Counted from the first letter of the stretch, positions 19,492 through 30,350 are shown. The stretch is 54,311 nt of DNA from an uncultured Bacilli bacterium (GCA_947627995.1 CANQYE010000005.1:1-54311), one strand, 5' to 3'. Numbers and translations: made by a program. The notes: generated from the sequence alone by a model not told the origin.

Positions 19492-21871
19492 AACAAAATG
19501 GCAAAATTATTGGGAAGAAAATAAATGTTTTGAAACAAAAAATAAAAGTGAAAAAGACAAATATTACATATTAGTGGAATTTCCTTATCCATCTGGGGCC
19601 GGTCTTCATGTAGGTCATGTTAGAAGTTATACTGCTTTAGATGCTATGGCAAGACTTAAGAGAATGCAAGGATTTAATGTATTATTCCCAATGGGTTGGG
19701 ATGCTTTTGGCGCACCTGCTGAACAATATGCAATTAAAAATCATATTTATCCCGCAGATGCTGTCAAAGAAAACATTAAAACATTTAAAGGACAAATTAA
19801 ATCTTTAGGTTTAAGTTTTGATTGGAGTAGAGAGTTTTCTACAACTGATCCAGAATATTATAAATGGACACAATGGCAATTTTTACAATTTGTAAAACAT
19901 GGTATGGCATACAAAGCAGAAGCACAAATTAATTGGTGCCCTAATTGTAAAACAGGGCTTTCTAATGAAGATGCTGCTGGCGGAGTTTGTGAACGTTGTG
20001 GAAATAAAACAACAAAAAAGTTAAAAAGCCAATGGATGTTAAAAATGAGTTCTTATGCTGAAAGATTGTTAGATGGCTTACAAGATACAGATTTTATGGA
20101 TAAAATTAAGACTGCACAAATAAATTGGATAGGTAAAAGTGTAGGAGCAGAAGTTGATTTTAATATAAAAGAAGTAGATGCCAAATTAAAAGTGTTTACA
20201 ACTAGATGTGATACTTTATATGGAGTAACATTTATGGTTATTTCACCTGAACATCCTTATTTATCTAAATATGCTAATAATATAAAAAACATTAAGGAAA
20301 TAAATAAATATCAGGAAGAAGCTAAAAATAAAAGTGAAATTGAAAGAACAGATAATACAAAAGAAAAAACTGGAGTTAAAATAGAGGGACTTACTGCAAT
20401 AAATCCAGTTAATAATGAAGAAATACCGATATATGTTTCTGATTATGTATTAATGGGATATGGAACAGGAGCAATTATGGCGGTTCCTGCTCATGATGAA
20501 AGAGATTACGCTTTTGCGAAAAAATATAAGATTCCAATTATTGAAGTTATTAAAGGTGGAGATATTTCTAAAGCAGCTTATACTGAGGATGGAGAAATGA
20601 TAAATTCTGGCATTTTAACTGGAATGACTAATAAAAAAGAATCAATAGACAAGATGCTTAAATTTTTAGAAGAAAAAAGAATTGGCAAAAAAACAACAAA
20701 TTATCGTTTACAAGATTGGATTTTCTCTCGTCAAAGATTCTGGGGAGAACCAATACCGATGATTTATTGCGATACTTGTGGATGGGTACCAGTTCCGGAA
20801 AAGGATTTACCAGTATTGCTTCCTAAAGTCGCTAATTATGAGCCGACTGATAATGGAGAAAGTCCACTCGCAAATATTAAAGAATGGGTAAATACAACTT
20901 GTCCTAAATGTGGTAGAAATGCTAAAAGAGAAACTGATACTATGCCAAACTGGGCCGGATCTAGTTGGTATTATTTAAGATATATGGATCCAAAAAATGA
21001 TCAAGAATTCGTTTCAAAAGATGCAATGAATTATTGGGGTATGGTAGATTATTATAATGGTGGAATGGAGCATGCAACAAGACATTTATTATATGCAAGA
21101 TTTTGGCATCAATTTCTTTATGATCAAGGCTTGGTTGTAACAAAAGAGCCATTTAAAAAGCGTGTTGCTCATGGCATGATATTAGGTGAAAATGGTGAAA
21201 AAATGAGTAAAAGCCGTGGAAATGTTATAAATCCAGATGATTGTGTTGAAGAATTTGGAGCGGACGCTTTACGAACTTATGAAATGTTTATTGGTGATTA
21301 CGAAAAAGATGCTTCATGGAGTGAAAATGGTTTAAAAGGGTGTAGAAGATTTTTAGATAGAATTTATCGTCTTAAGAATAAACTAAATGATTCAATTGTT
21401 TATTCTAAAGAATTAGAAAATATTATTCATAAAACAATTAAAAAAGTCACAGAAGATATTTTAACTATGAATTACAATACCGCAGTTTCATCTTTAATGA
21501 TTATGTTAAATGAATATGATAAACTTCCATCTATTTCTAAAGCCGACTATCGTATTTTACTTCAATTATTAAACCCAATAGCACCGCATATTACAGAAGA
21601 ACTAAATGAAATATGTAATTTGGGAGATGCTTTTGTAAATAGTCGTTGGCCAAAATATGATGAAGAAAAGACAAAAGATGAAACAAAACAAATTGGGGTT
21701 CAAGTAAATGGAAAATTAAGAGGCGCTATTAATATAACTATTAATGAGGATGAAATGTCAGTTAAAGATAAGGCTTTAAGTGTTGAAAATGTCCAAAAAT
21801 TTATTGAAGAAAAACAAATAGTTAAGTTTATTTACATCCCAAACAAAATAGTTAATATTGTCGTAAAATAA
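19469..21871 (+). CDS. leuS: Leucyl-tRNA synthetase
   Basis: [17 protein letters not shown] (HIGH), [13 protein letters not shown] (KMSKS), 800 aa. Confidence 0.97.
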   Translation: MYDAKKIETKWQNYWEENKCFETKNKSEKDKYYILVEFPYPSGAGLHVGHVRSYTALDAMARLKRMQGFNVLFPMGWDAFGAPAEQYAIKNHIYPADAVKENIKTFKGQIKSLGLSFDWSREFSTTDPEYYKWTQWQFLQFVKHGMAYKAEAQINWCPNCKTGLSNEDAAGGVCERCGNKTTKKLKSQWMLKMSSYAERLLDGLQDTDFMDKIKTAQINWIGKSVGAEVDFNIKEVDAKLKVFTTRCDTLYGVTFMVISPEHPYLSKYANNIKNIKEINKYQEEAKNKSEIERTDNTKEKTGVKIEGLTAINPVNNEEIPIYVSDYVLMGYGTGAIMAVPAHDERDYAFAKKYKIPIIEVIKGGDISKAAYTEDGEMINSGILTGMTNKKESIDKMLKFLEEKRIGKKTTNYRLQDWIFSRQRFWGEPIPMIYCDTCGWVPVPEKDLPVLLPKVANYEPTDNGESPLANIKEWVNTTCPKCGRNAKRETDTMPNWAGSSWYYLRYMDPKNDQEFVSKDAMNYWGMVDYYNGGMEHATRHLLYARFWHQFLYDQGLVVTKEPFKKRVAHGMILGENGEKMSKSRGNVINPDDCVEEFGADALRTYEMFIGDYEKDASWSENGLKGCRRFLDRIYRLKNKLNDSIVYSKELENIIHKTIKKVTEDILTMNYNTAVSSLMIMLNEYDKLPSISKADYRILLQLLNPIAPHITEELNEICNLGDAFVNSRWPKYDEEKTKDETKQIGVQVNGKLRGAINITINEDEMSVKDKALSVENVQKFIEEKQIVKFIYIPNKIVNIVVK

Positions 21872-21905
21872 ATAATGTGAAACTAATTTCAGTTTCACAT
21901 TATTT
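21872..21905. terminator. Bidirectional terminator between leuS and the HipA-like gene
   Basis: AATAATGTGAAACT-aatttc-AGTTTCACATTATT. Confidence 0.85.
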
Positions 21906-22724
21906 ATTTATTAATTTTTTAGTAATAATTTCATTTTGCTTTTTAGCTATACAATTAGTATAATTAAATCTTTCTTCACTAGAAAATTTAATAGGATATA
22001 TATTTTCAATTTGATTTAAACGATCATTTATATTTAAGCTCATAGCTTTAATAAAAAGAAATTGTAAATATTTGTCATGTCGAATAAATTGCAAAACTTT
22101 TGGACTATTTAAATCAAGGTTAAACATATTATAAAATATAACATCTTTTGTTGAATCTAATGATTTTTCATAATCAAAAACAGGACATAATTTCACATAG
22201 CCTAGTTTGTCTTTTTCAAACATAAAATTACCAATATGTCTATCTAATTGATTAGTTAAAAAATCACAAACTATCATTTTGCGAAGATCATTACCTAATT
22301 CTTGCAAATTTTTTGGTGAGAGTTTATAGTGATTTATATATTCTAAATGATTTAAATTATCTAAGCCAATATCATCGTTAATTTTAATTTGATTAAAATC
22401 GCCAAAAGAAAAATATTGATGGCTTTCATTAGTGAAAACTTCTGTTAATAAAATACAAATGGATTTGTGAGAAAAACGTTTAAATTTAATTTTAGAAATT
22501 TCACTATGTACAGTTTGTAAATCGAAAAAATCTGAAATATTTTCTCCAACTAACTCTTCAGCTATTCTAGGAGTAATTTTAAAATGATAAATTTTATTAT
22601 TAAATTTAAAAAATTGATTTCTATATTTTGCATCGCATAAATATAAAAGACTTGCCTCTGATTCAAAAGATAATTTTTCTGTATTACGTAAATAAATCAT
22701 AGGTAGATTTTTAATTATTTTCAT
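21900..22724 (-). CDS. HipA-like kinase-fold protein
   Basis: DFLTNQLDRHIGNFMF (NxDRHxxN) and LCPVFDYEKSL (PVFD metal site). Confidence 0.65.
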   Translation of the reverse strand: MKIIKNLPMIYLRNTEKLSFESEASLLYLCDAKYRNQFFKFNNKIYHFKITPRIAEELVGENISDFFDLQTVHSEISKIKFKRFSHKSICILLTEVFTNESHQYFSFGDFNQIKINDDIGLDNLNHLEYINHYKLSPKNLQELGNDLRKMIVCDFLTNQLDRHIGNFMFEKDKLGYVKLCPVFDYEKSLDSTKDVIFYNMFNLDLNSPKVLQFIRHDKYLQFLFIKAMSLNINDRLNQIENIYPIKFSSEERFNYTNCIAKKQNEIITKKLINK

Positions 22725-22881
22725 ATGATTTTAGCTCCTAGTGTTAACTTTTTATTTGTATTTGTTATAAATTTTTAATTTTAAAGTAGTTATTATGCTA
22801 TCATAGTATTATAAAATCGTCAATTTTTATCGACAAAAATTTTTATTTATTTATAATATTATTTAAAATAGAGGTGCACAT

Positions 22882-23064
22882 ATGCAAGTAAAAATATTTG
22901 ACGAAAATCATGAAAAAGATCTAGAAAAAAGCATTAATAGTTTTATTAATAGTGGTAATTATGATATAATTGATATTAAGTATCAAGTGGCAATAGGTAT
23001 ATTTAGTGAAGAACAGGTTTATTGTTTTTCTGCTATGATTTTATATAAAGTTAAAGAGGTGTAA
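22882..23064 (+). CDS. cse60: Sporulation protein Cse60-like
   Basis: 60 aa; FDENHEKDLEKSINSF...DIKYQVAIG...EEQVYCFSAMILY. Confidence 0.8.
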   Translation: MQVKIFDENHEKDLEKSINSFINSGNYDIIDIKYQVAIGIFSEEQVYCFSAMILYKVKEV

Positions 23065-23068
23065 ACAT

Positions 23069-24703
23069 TTGAAAAAAAATTCATTCATTGAAGGTACTAT
23101 AATTGCGACGCTAGCTATAGTAATGGTAAAAATATTAGGAATGCTTTATGTTATACCATTTTATGCTACAGTTGGCGAAAAAGGTAGTGCTTTATATGGC
23201 TATGGCTACAATATATATTTAATTTTTTTAGGAATATCTTCTGCAGGAATACCTGTAGCAATGAGTAAAATAACTAATGAATATGCTACATTGGGTATGC
23301 AAGAAGCAAAAGTAAGAGCTTTTAAACTAGGTAAAAAAATAATTTCTTATATTTCTATTTTTGTATTTTTAATATTATTTATTTTTGCCAAACCAATTGC
23401 TTCATTAATTATAGGGGATTTATCTGGTGGAAATACAATTAATGATGTAGCTTTTATTGTCCGATGCGTTTCTTTTGCGTTACTTGTTATTCCATATTTA
23501 AGTGTTTCAAAAGGTTTTTTGCAAGGACATAAATTTATTGCTCCATCTTCTAAAAGTCAATTGATTGAACAAATAGTAAGAGTTTTAATAATTATTGTCG
23601 GAAGTTATATTGCAATCAATATTTTTAAAACTTCTACTACTTTTGCAGTAGGTATAGCTATATTAGGTGCTTTTGTTAGTGGCTGTGTTGCTTATGCTTA
23701 TATTTTAAGAAAGATAAAAAATAATAAATCAGATTTAAGTTTGGACAGACCTTTAAAAAAAGATAAGGTATCTGATAAAGAAATTTTAAAAAAAATAGCA
23801 TCATATGCTATTCCATTTATTATCATTAATATAGCAGCTAATATTTATAATTTTGTTGATATGATTTTAATTTTACGAACTTTAACTTCTTTAAATTATA
23901 ATGCATCTGATGTTGAGTTTATTACTAGCGCAATTACGACATGGGGTGGGAAACTTAATATGATTGTTGTGGCGATTGCTTCTGGGATGGTTATTAGCTT
24001 AATTCCAAATATAGTTCAATCTTTTACATTAAAAAAATGGAATGAAGTTAGTGATAAGCTAAATAAAGCAATTGAAATTATATTTTTTGTTTCCTTACCA
24101 ATGGTTATTGGCTTATCTTTTTTAGCTAAACCTGTGTGGACTATTTTTTATGGGAATAGTTTTTATGGTCCAATAATATTTGAAGTTAGTATCTTTAATG
24201 CAATTTTTACAAATATGTACATGGTAATTTCAAGTACACTACAAGGTGTTAATAACTTTAAAGCAGTTTATAAATGCTCATTAACTGGATTTTTAGTTAA
24301 TGCAATTTTAGATGTACCATTAATGCTATTATTTAACAGAATAGGAATTTATCCTTTTTATGGGGCTTTAATTTCAACCATGATAGGTTATACACTTTCA
24401 GTAATTATTGGACTTAAAATAATAAAAAAAGATTTTAATATTAAATACAAAAAGGCTTTTCAGACTTGTTTAAAAATATTAATTCCGACTATAATAATGC
24501 TTATGTCTTTAATCGTATTAAAAATGTTTATTCCTTTCAATACAACATCGAAATTAAATAGTATTTTAATAGTAATCTTATATACATTTGTCGGACTTAT
24601 AGCTTACGTATTACCATCTTTAAAATTGAATTTATTTAAGGAAGTATTAGGCGCTTCATACATAAATAAAATAAAGAAAAAACTTACTAAAAAAGTAAGC
24701 TAA
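23069..24703 (+). CDS. SpoVB/MurJ-type MOP flippase
   Basis: 544 aa, about 14 TM segments, TTG start after SD AGAGGTG, GSALYGYGYNIYLIFLGISSAGIPVAMSK. Confidence 0.85.
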   Translation: MKKNSFIEGTIIATLAIVMVKILGMLYVIPFYATVGEKGSALYGYGYNIYLIFLGISSAGIPVAMSKITNEYATLGMQEAKVRAFKLGKKIISYISIFVFLILFIFAKPIASLIIGDLSGGNTINDVAFIVRCVSFALLVIPYLSVSKGFLQGHKFIAPSSKSQLIEQIVRVLIIIVGSYIAINIFKTSTTFAVGIAILGAFVSGCVAYAYILRKIKNNKSDLSLDRPLKKDKVSDKEILKKIASYAIPFIIINIAANIYNFVDMILILRTLTSLNYNASDVEFITSAITTWGGKLNMIVVAIASGMVISLIPNIVQSFTLKKWNEVSDKLNKAIEIIFFVSLPMVIGLSFLAKPVWTIFYGNSFYGPIIFEVSIFNAIFTNMYMVISSTLQGVNNFKAVYKCSLTGFLVNAILDVPLMLLFNRIGIYPFYGALISTMIGYTLSVIIGLKIIKKDFNIKYKKAFQTCLKILIPTIIMLMSLIVLKMFIPFNTTSKLNSILIVILYTFVGLIAYVLPSLKLNLFKEVLGASYINKIKKKLTKKVS

Positions 24704-24704
24704 A

Positions 24705-25040
24705 TTAAATCATATACATAGAAGAATTTAAATTTATATCGTTGCTTTCTATATTGTTTAATGATGTAGGGTTAGTTTCTAATTTAGAAACCCTAGCTTC
24801 TAAACGATTGATTTGTCTTTCCATTTTGGCTAAACGGGAATCAATTTCGCTGCTCATAGTATTAGTTTGCATACTCATATTTGCCGGCCCAGAATAAAAG
24901 CTTGAACTTTGAGTAGCGCTTGAATACGGCATCATATTATTGTTTGGGTACATCATATTCATATTCGGTGTATTATTTGGAAAAAATCCGCTTTGTTGCA
25001 TACTTGATTCACCAAAAAAAGCATTCCTATCCTTTCTCAT
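24705..25040 (-). CDS. Hypothetical Met/Asn-rich protein with C-terminal coiled coil
   Basis: SEIDSRLAKMERQINRLEARVSKLE; SD AAGGAGG. Confidence 0.5.
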   Translation of the reverse strand: MRKDRNAFFGESSMQQSGFFPNNTPNMNMMYPNNNMMPYSSATQSSSFYSGPANMSMQTNTMSSEIDSRLAKMERQINRLEARVSKLETNPTSLNNIESNDINLNSSMYMI

Positions 25041-25108
25041 AAAAACCTCCTTAGTCTAAAATATTATATTCTAAATAGATAAAAAGTTTCAAAGAAAAGA
25101 GTGATGTT

Positions 25109-25744
25109 ATGCGTCTTAGAAATTTAAAAAACACTAAAGAAATATTAGAAAATTGTGAATTTATAATAAATAATCCTGAAAAATTCAAAGGTCATTTTAT
25201 TGATAATTTTAATAATAATAATGCCATACATTTAGAAATTGGCATGGGAAAAGGAAGATTTATTTATGAGATGGCTTTAAAATATCCAGATATAAATTTT
25301 ATTGGTTTAGAAAAATTTGATAGTGTTATCGCTAGAGCAATTTTAAAAATTGAAGCTACTAAAGAAATCCCTAAAAATTTAAAAGTTATTAGGGAGGATG
25401 CTAATAATTTAGCAAATATTTTTGATCATGAAATTGATACATTATATTTGAATTTTTCTGATCCCTGGCCTAAAAAAAGATATCATAAAAGAAGATTAAC
25501 ACATGAAAATTTTTTAAAAATATATGATCATATTTTTAGGGGTACTAAAAAAATTATTTTAAAAACTGATAATAATGATTTGTTTAATTTCAGCTTAGAA
25601 AGTTTAAAAGCTTATGGCTATAAGATAGATTATTTAACAACCGATTTGCACAATGAAAATATAGATAATGTAGAAACAGAGTATGAGATTAAATTTAAAA
25701 ATTTAGGAATTAAAATAAACTCATTAATAGCTACAAAAAAATAA
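25109..25744 (+). CDS. trmB: tRNA (guanine-N7-)-methyltransferase
   Basis: LEIGMGKGRF, LNFSDPWPKKRYHKRRLT. Confidence 0.93.
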   Translation: MRLRNLKNTKEILENCEFIINNPEKFKGHFIDNFNNNNAIHLEIGMGKGRFIYEMALKYPDINFIGLEKFDSVIARAILKIEATKEIPKNLKVIREDANNLANIFDHEIDTLYLNFSDPWPKKRYHKRRLTHENFLKIYDHIFRGTKKIILKTDNNDLFNFSLESLKAYGYKIDYLTTDLHNENIDNVETEYEIKFKNLGIKINSLIATKK

Positions 25745-25794
25745 TATTTAAATTCTTTTTAATTTTTGTTATAATTAATAAGGTAGGTTTTAAT

Positions 25795-26427
25795 ATGAAA
25801 AAAATATGTTTAATACTATTAATGTCTTTGATAATTTGTGGTTGCACAAATATTGCATCTAGTAACTATAATGAAATTATCAAAAATGTTCTTAGCCAAA
25901 AAATAAACATTAGCAATACTTATCGCAATGGTTATAAATATTATATACCAAGAGAAATGCGATCTATTAGATATAGTGATTTTAATGAGACGATTACTGA
26001 CAATAAAACTAATTATTATTTATATATTGATTTAGTAAGTTATTATAATAAAGCTACTTTCGATTACAAGGATATAAACGATAATAATGTAATCCCAATA
26101 AATCATAAAGATAAAAGCGGCTATTTAACGATAAATAAGAAAAATGATAAATATCTAGTTGAAATGATGTATAATTATGCTAAAATAGAAGTAATAGTAG
26201 ATAGTAAAAATATAAATCAAGCAATTCTTAATTCAATTACTATATTATCTTCTATTAAATATAATCGCAAAATCATAAATAATATAATCGGTGATGATAT
26301 CTTAAACACTAATGAAAGTGATTATAGTATTTTTGAAAAAAATAAAGATAATAGTGAATTTATTCATTATGAAGAAATTTATGATAATTATGAAGAAGAA
26401 ATTCCAGATATGGATTTGATTAATTAA
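25795..26427 (+). CDS. Putative lipoprotein
   Basis: LLMSLIICGC lipobox. Confidence 0.6.
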   Translation: MKKICLILLMSLIICGCTNIASSNYNEIIKNVLSQKINISNTYRNGYKYYIPREMRSIRYSDFNETITDNKTNYYLYIDLVSYYNKATFDYKDINDNNVIPINHKDKSGYLTINKKNDKYLVEMMYNYAKIEVIVDSKNINQAILNSITILSSIKYNRKIINNIIGDDILNTNESDYSIFEKNKDNSEFIHYEEIYDNYEEEIPDMDLIN

Positions 26428-26442
26428 GGAAGGTGCTAAACA

Positions 26443-27282
26443 ATGGGATTATTTAGTAAGATAAAAGATATACTTTTTGAAGAAGAAGTAGAAACAGAAG
26501 AAATAAAAGAAACACCAAAGAAAGAAAAATTTCAATTACCTAAGAAAGAGGATTTGAAAATCCAACAACAAGAAGAAAAAAAAGAATCATATTATGAGAT
26601 AAAAAAACCACAACCTAAAAAAACTGAGGAAGTAAGTGAAAAAGATTTATACAAGTCAGAGCCTACTTTTCCATTTCCTCTTGCTTTTGATGAAGATGTA
26701 AAAGTAAAAACTAGAAGTGAAAAAACTTCAGGACATAGAGAATTTAGAGAACCAAAAAGAAAAGTTGATGTAGATAAAAAATACTTTGACTCGTTAAAAG
26801 AGGAACCAAAAAAATCTAGTTCTACTCCGTTTAAGCCATCTCCAGTTATTTCACCAGTATATGGAATATTAGATAAAAATTATAAAAAGGAAGATATTCA
26901 ATCTAAACAACATAAGAATGAAAAACCGCTAGATATTGATAAAATTCGTAAGAAAGCTTTTGGACCTTTGGAAACTGATATAGAAAATACTTTTTCAACA
27001 ACAGCTACAGAAATAAAATTGGAAAACGTTGAAAATGATAAATCTATTGATGATTTATTAATCGATACAATTAGTATTAATTTAGATCAAGATAAATCTA
27101 AAAATCCTGAAAAAGAAGAGAAAAATAATCCTTTGGACATATTGGATGAAATTGAAAATGGATTAGACGAAATAAATAATAAGGCAGAGAAAGAAAAAGA
27201 AAATTTAGAAAATGATACGTTAGAAACGGATTTGTTTAATTTAATAGATTCAATGTATGATAAGAAAGAAGGAGAAGAATAA
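26443..27282 (+). CDS. Hypothetical, highly charged and probably disordered protein
   Basis: Lys/Glu-rich 279 aa, good SD, in operon. Confidence 0.5.
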   Translation: MGLFSKIKDILFEEEVETEEIKETPKKEKFQLPKKEDLKIQQQEEKKESYYEIKKPQPKKTEEVSEKDLYKSEPTFPFPLAFDEDVKVKTRSEKTSGHREFREPKRKVDVDKKYFDSLKEEPKKSSSTPFKPSPVISPVYGILDKNYKKEDIQSKQHKNEKPLDIDKIRKKAFGPLETDIENTFSTTATEIKLENVENDKSIDDLLIDTISINLDQDKSKNPEKEEKNNPLDILDEIENGLDEINNKAEKEKENLENDTLETDLFNLIDSMYDKKEGEE

Positions 27283-27584
27283 TGAACTTTTTAACTCAGT
27301 TGTTGCCAATATTAGTATATATTTTATTAATAATTATGTTAGTGGTTGGCATAATATTAGGTATAAAGATTATTAGAACTTTAACGAAAGTTGAAAAAGT
27401 TGTAGATGATGTAAATAATAAAGTTCAATCTTTAAATGGGGTATTTCATATTTTAGATTATGCAACTGATAAAATAGTTTCATTATCAGATAAAATTGTA
27501 GATGGGATAACCTTTATTATAAAGAAATTGTTTTCTAAAAAAAAGAAAAAAACAGAAGAAAAAATAGAGGAGGAAAATAAATGA
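27282..27584 (+). CDS. DUF948-like membrane protein
   Basis: N-terminal TM plus EKVVDDVNNKVQSLNGVF amphipathic helix. Confidence 0.55.
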   Translation: MNFLTQLLPILVYILLIIMLVVGIILGIKIIRTLTKVEKVVDDVNNKVQSLNGVFHILDYATDKIVSLSDKIVDGITFIIKKLFSKKKKKTEEKIEEENK

Positions 27585-28003
27585 GCAAGAAAAAAGGATT
27601 TGGAAAATTTATTGCTGGTGCAGCAATAGGAACAGGAATTGGGATGTTATTTGCACCAAAAAAAGGTAGTGAAACTAGAAAGGATTTAATGAAAAAGTTA
27701 AACGAGTTAGCAAACACTATTAAAAATATAGATTTTAAAGATGTTAAAGATAACATAAATGAAAAAATCGATGAAATAAAAGAAGAACTTCAAGAACTTG
27801 ATAAGGAAAAAGTTTTAAAGATAGCAAAGAAAAAAGGACAAGATATTTTAAAAAAAGCTGATGATCTATGTAAACTTGCTATAAAAAAAGGTACGCCTAT
27901 ACTTGAAAAAGCTACTAAAGAAATTAAAGATAAAACTGTAAAAGTTTTAGAAGAAACTATAAAAAAATTAGAAAAAGAAGAAAATAAGAAAAAAAAGAAT
28001 TAA
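27581..28003 (+). CDS. YtxH-like protein
   Basis: FGKFIAGAAIGTGIGMLFAPKKGSETRKDL. Confidence 0.75.
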   Translation: MSKKKGFGKFIAGAAIGTGIGMLFAPKKGSETRKDLMKKLNELANTIKNIDFKDVKDNINEKIDEIKEELQELDKEKVLKIAKKKGQDILKKADDLCKLAIKKGTPILEKATKEIKDKTVKVLEETIKKLEKEENKKKKN

Positions 28004-28030
28004 TTTTGATAATTTTATCAAAATTTTTTT
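28002..28030 (+). terminator. Terminator after ytxH-like gene
   Basis: ATTTTGATAATTTTATCAAAAT-TTTTTT. Confidence 0.8.
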
Positions 28031-28074
28031 GTGATAATGTTTGCAATTTAATGAAAATTTGTTATAATTTTATT

Positions 28075-28206
28075 GTTAGCGAAGAAAGAATTTACAACTC
28101 TGGAGCTAAATCGTTATTCGCGTTAAGAATAAAGTGTATGATTAAATCATAAATTTGGGTGGTACCGCGGGAATTAAACTCGTCCCATTATTTATGATTT
28201 TTTTAT
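28075..28206 (+). promoter_or_regulatory. T-box leader (Tyr), unusually short stem I
   Basis: TGGGTGGTACCGCGGG T-box, terminator AATCATAAAT...ATTTATGATT-TTTTTT, TTTACAAC specifier region (TAC), promoter TTGCAA-16-TATAAT at 28041-28068. Confidence 0.85.
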
Positions 28207-28224
28207 TATAGAAAGGACTAGATT

Positions 28225-29424
28225 ATGACATTATTTGAGGAACTTAAATGGCGTGGATTAATAAAAGATATAAGCGATCCAAAGATTGAAAAAATATTAA
28301 ATGACGATAAAATAACATTTTATATTGGTACAGATCCAACTGGAGATTCTTTGCATATTGGACATTTATCATCATTTTTAATTTGTAAAAGATTAAAAGA
28401 TTATGGACATAATCCCATTATTTTAGTTGGCGGTGCTACTGGGTTAATAGGAGATCCTAAACCTGATACAGAAAGGCCTATGATTACAAAAGAAGAAGTT
28501 ACTCATAATTTTAATGAATTAAAAAAACAAGTGAATAATTTATTTGATTGTGAGGTAGTAAATAATTTTGATTGGTGCAAAGACATTAATTTTATTGATT
28601 ATTTAAGAGATTATGGAAAGTATTTTAATGTTAATTATATGTTATCAAAAGATATTGTTTCAAGAAGATTAGATGATGGAATAACTTATACAGAATTTTC
28701 TTATATGATAATGCAAGCATTAGATTTTTTACACTTATACCAAAGTAAAAATTGTATTATGCAAGTTGCTGGACAAGATCAATGGGGTAATATTACGGCA
28801 GGGATTGAATTAATTCGAAAAAAACTTGGAAAAGAAGCGTATGCTTTTACTATGCCGTTGGTAACGAAAAAAGACGGAACTAAATTTGGTAAAACAAATG
28901 GAAAAGCAATATGGTTATCCAAAGAAAAAACAACACCATATGAAATGTATCAATTTTTTGTTAATGTTGAAGATGATATGGTTATTAATTATTTAAAAAT
29001 ATTTACTTTTTTAAGCAAAGAAAAAATAGAAACAATAGAAAATGAAAATAATCAAAATCCGCATTTACGTATAGCAGCAAAAACTCTAGCATATGAAGTA
29101 GTAAAATTTGTCCATGGACAAATTGAAGCTGATAATGCTAAAAAAATGAGCGAAGAAATTTTTGGACAAAATAATACTTCTAACGCTCCAAAAATATATA
29201 TAAATAGTTTAGAAGAAAACTATAAATTATCTAGTCTTTTATTCGACACTAAAATTGTTCCTTCTAAAAGTGAAGGTAGAAGGTTAATAATGCAAGGCGG
29301 AATAAAATTAAATGACAAAAAAATAACTGATCCTGATTATATTGTAACTAAAAATAATTTTGAAAATAATGAAATAATTATTAATAAGGGAAAGAAAAAC
29401 ATATTTAAAATTATAACAAAATAA
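28225..29424 (+). CDS. tyrS: Tyrosyl-tRNA synthetase
   Basis: TDPTGDSLHIGHLSSF, AGQDQWGNITAGIELIRK, KFGKTNGKAIWL, C-terminal S4-like domain. Confidence 0.95.
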   Translation: MTLFEELKWRGLIKDISDPKIEKILNDDKITFYIGTDPTGDSLHIGHLSSFLICKRLKDYGHNPIILVGGATGLIGDPKPDTERPMITKEEVTHNFNELKKQVNNLFDCEVVNNFDWCKDINFIDYLRDYGKYFNVNYMLSKDIVSRRLDDGITYTEFSYMIMQALDFLHLYQSKNCIMQVAGQDQWGNITAGIELIRKKLGKEAYAFTMPLVTKKDGTKFGKTNGKAIWLSKEKTTPYEMYQFFVNVEDDMVINYLKIFTFLSKEKIETIENENNQNPHLRIAAKTLAYEVVKFVHGQIEADNAKKMSEEIFGQNNTSNAPKIYINSLEENYKLSSLLFDTKIVPSKSEGRRLIMQGGIKLNDKKITDPDYIVTKNNFENNEIIINKGKKNIFKIITK

Positions 29425-29448
29425 AAAATTTCAATTATGAAATTTTTT
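29422..29448. terminator. Bidirectional terminator
   Basis: AAAAATTTCAATTATGAAATTTTTTT. Confidence 0.7.
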
Positions 29449-29760
29449 TTAAATTATGTCTTTAATATATTTTTTTAATTGTTTTGCATCTCTTCCAAAA
29501 ATTATTTTTAATTGATTATCGATTTCGACAATGCCTTTTGCTCCTAGTTTTTGTATTCCATCTTTATCTACAATACTAACATCTTTTAAAATTACTTTAA
29601 ATCTCGATAAATTACATTCAGCATTAATGATATTATCTTTCCCACCTAAATAAGTTATTAATTTATTAGCTTGAATATTAAAATCTTTTTTTGAAAGTTT
29701 AACAGCTATTAATGATATAAGTAAAAGTATTGCAAATATAATTAAATATTGTAGCCACAT
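29449..29760 (-). CDS. Membrane-anchored stand-alone PTS EIIB (glucose-type) domain
   Basis: One TM then ITYLGGKDNIINAECNLSRFKVILKD...GAKGIVEIDNQLKIIFG; start at MWLQ with an SD. Confidence 0.7.
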   Translation of the reverse strand: MWLQYLIIFAILLLISLIAVKLSKKDFNIQANKLITYLGGKDNIINAECNLSRFKVILKDVSIVDKDGIQKLGAKGIVEIDNQLKIIFGRDAKQLKKYIKDII

Positions 29761-29819
29761 ATTTTCTTCACCAATATAATTATACACTAAATTAAAAAAA
29801 AATAAAACATTAACTATTC

Positions 29820-29846
29820 ACTAAATTCAATAATAATCATAAATTA
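29820..29846 (+). promoter_or_regulatory. Sigma-K-like promoter of the CotY/CotZ-like gene
   Basis: AC-N16-CATAAATTA, matching AC-N16-CATANNNTA. Confidence 0.55.
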
Positions 29847-29876
29847 TTAATGAGAATACATGAAAGGGTGAAAAAT

Positions 29877-30329
29877 ATGTGTAATAAGAACAATAATAAC
29901 AACGATAACAATAATTGTTGTCAAAATTGTGTTGCTGAAATACTTGCTGTTATTCTTATTTTACAACAAAATGCATGTCCAGAAAATTGTTTAGATACTT
30001 GTGATAGACCAGCTTTAGGTGGAGGGCCAAATTGTTTAGTATGCAATACAAGACCAGTTATGTTATACACATGCTGTGGAAATGGAGTGCCATGGAGCAT
30101 GCCTACAACTAAAGAAAATGTTACTTGTGGCGATACTGGAGTAGAATGTTCTACTGTTTTCCGAGTAGAAAAATTAGATGGAAATTGTGCTACATTTAGG
30201 GTTCTTGCCGATAATCCTGACACTACTTCTACACTTCCATATATAGCAACAAATTCTTTCTTTACGATGGACTTAGATTGTTGTTGTGTAATAAGATGTT
30301 TAAATGATACTTACGTTGATTGCGTTTAA
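29877..30329 (+). CDS. Spore coat/exosporium protein CotY/CotZ-like
   Basis: Cys-rich; CNTRPVMLYTCCGNGVPWSMP, TFRVLADNP, FFTMDLDCCCVIRCL. Confidence 0.75.
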   Translation: MCNKNNNNNDNNNCCQNCVAEILAVILILQQNACPENCLDTCDRPALGGGPNCLVCNTRPVMLYTCCGNGVPWSMPTTKENVTCGDTGVECSTVFRVEKLDGNCATFRVLADNPDTTSTLPYIATNSFFTMDLDCCCVIRCLNDTYVDCV

Positions 30330-30350
30330 AGGACATTAAGTCCTTTTTTA
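30329..30350 (+). terminator. Terminator after CotY/CotZ-like gene
   Basis: AAAGGACATTAAGTCCTTTTTT. Confidence 0.75.

Noticed and set aside
29921-30223. 100-aa minus-strand ORF over the CotY/CotZ-like gene
   Set aside because: Shadow ORF; the plus strand carries the Cys-rich coat signature, SD and promoter.
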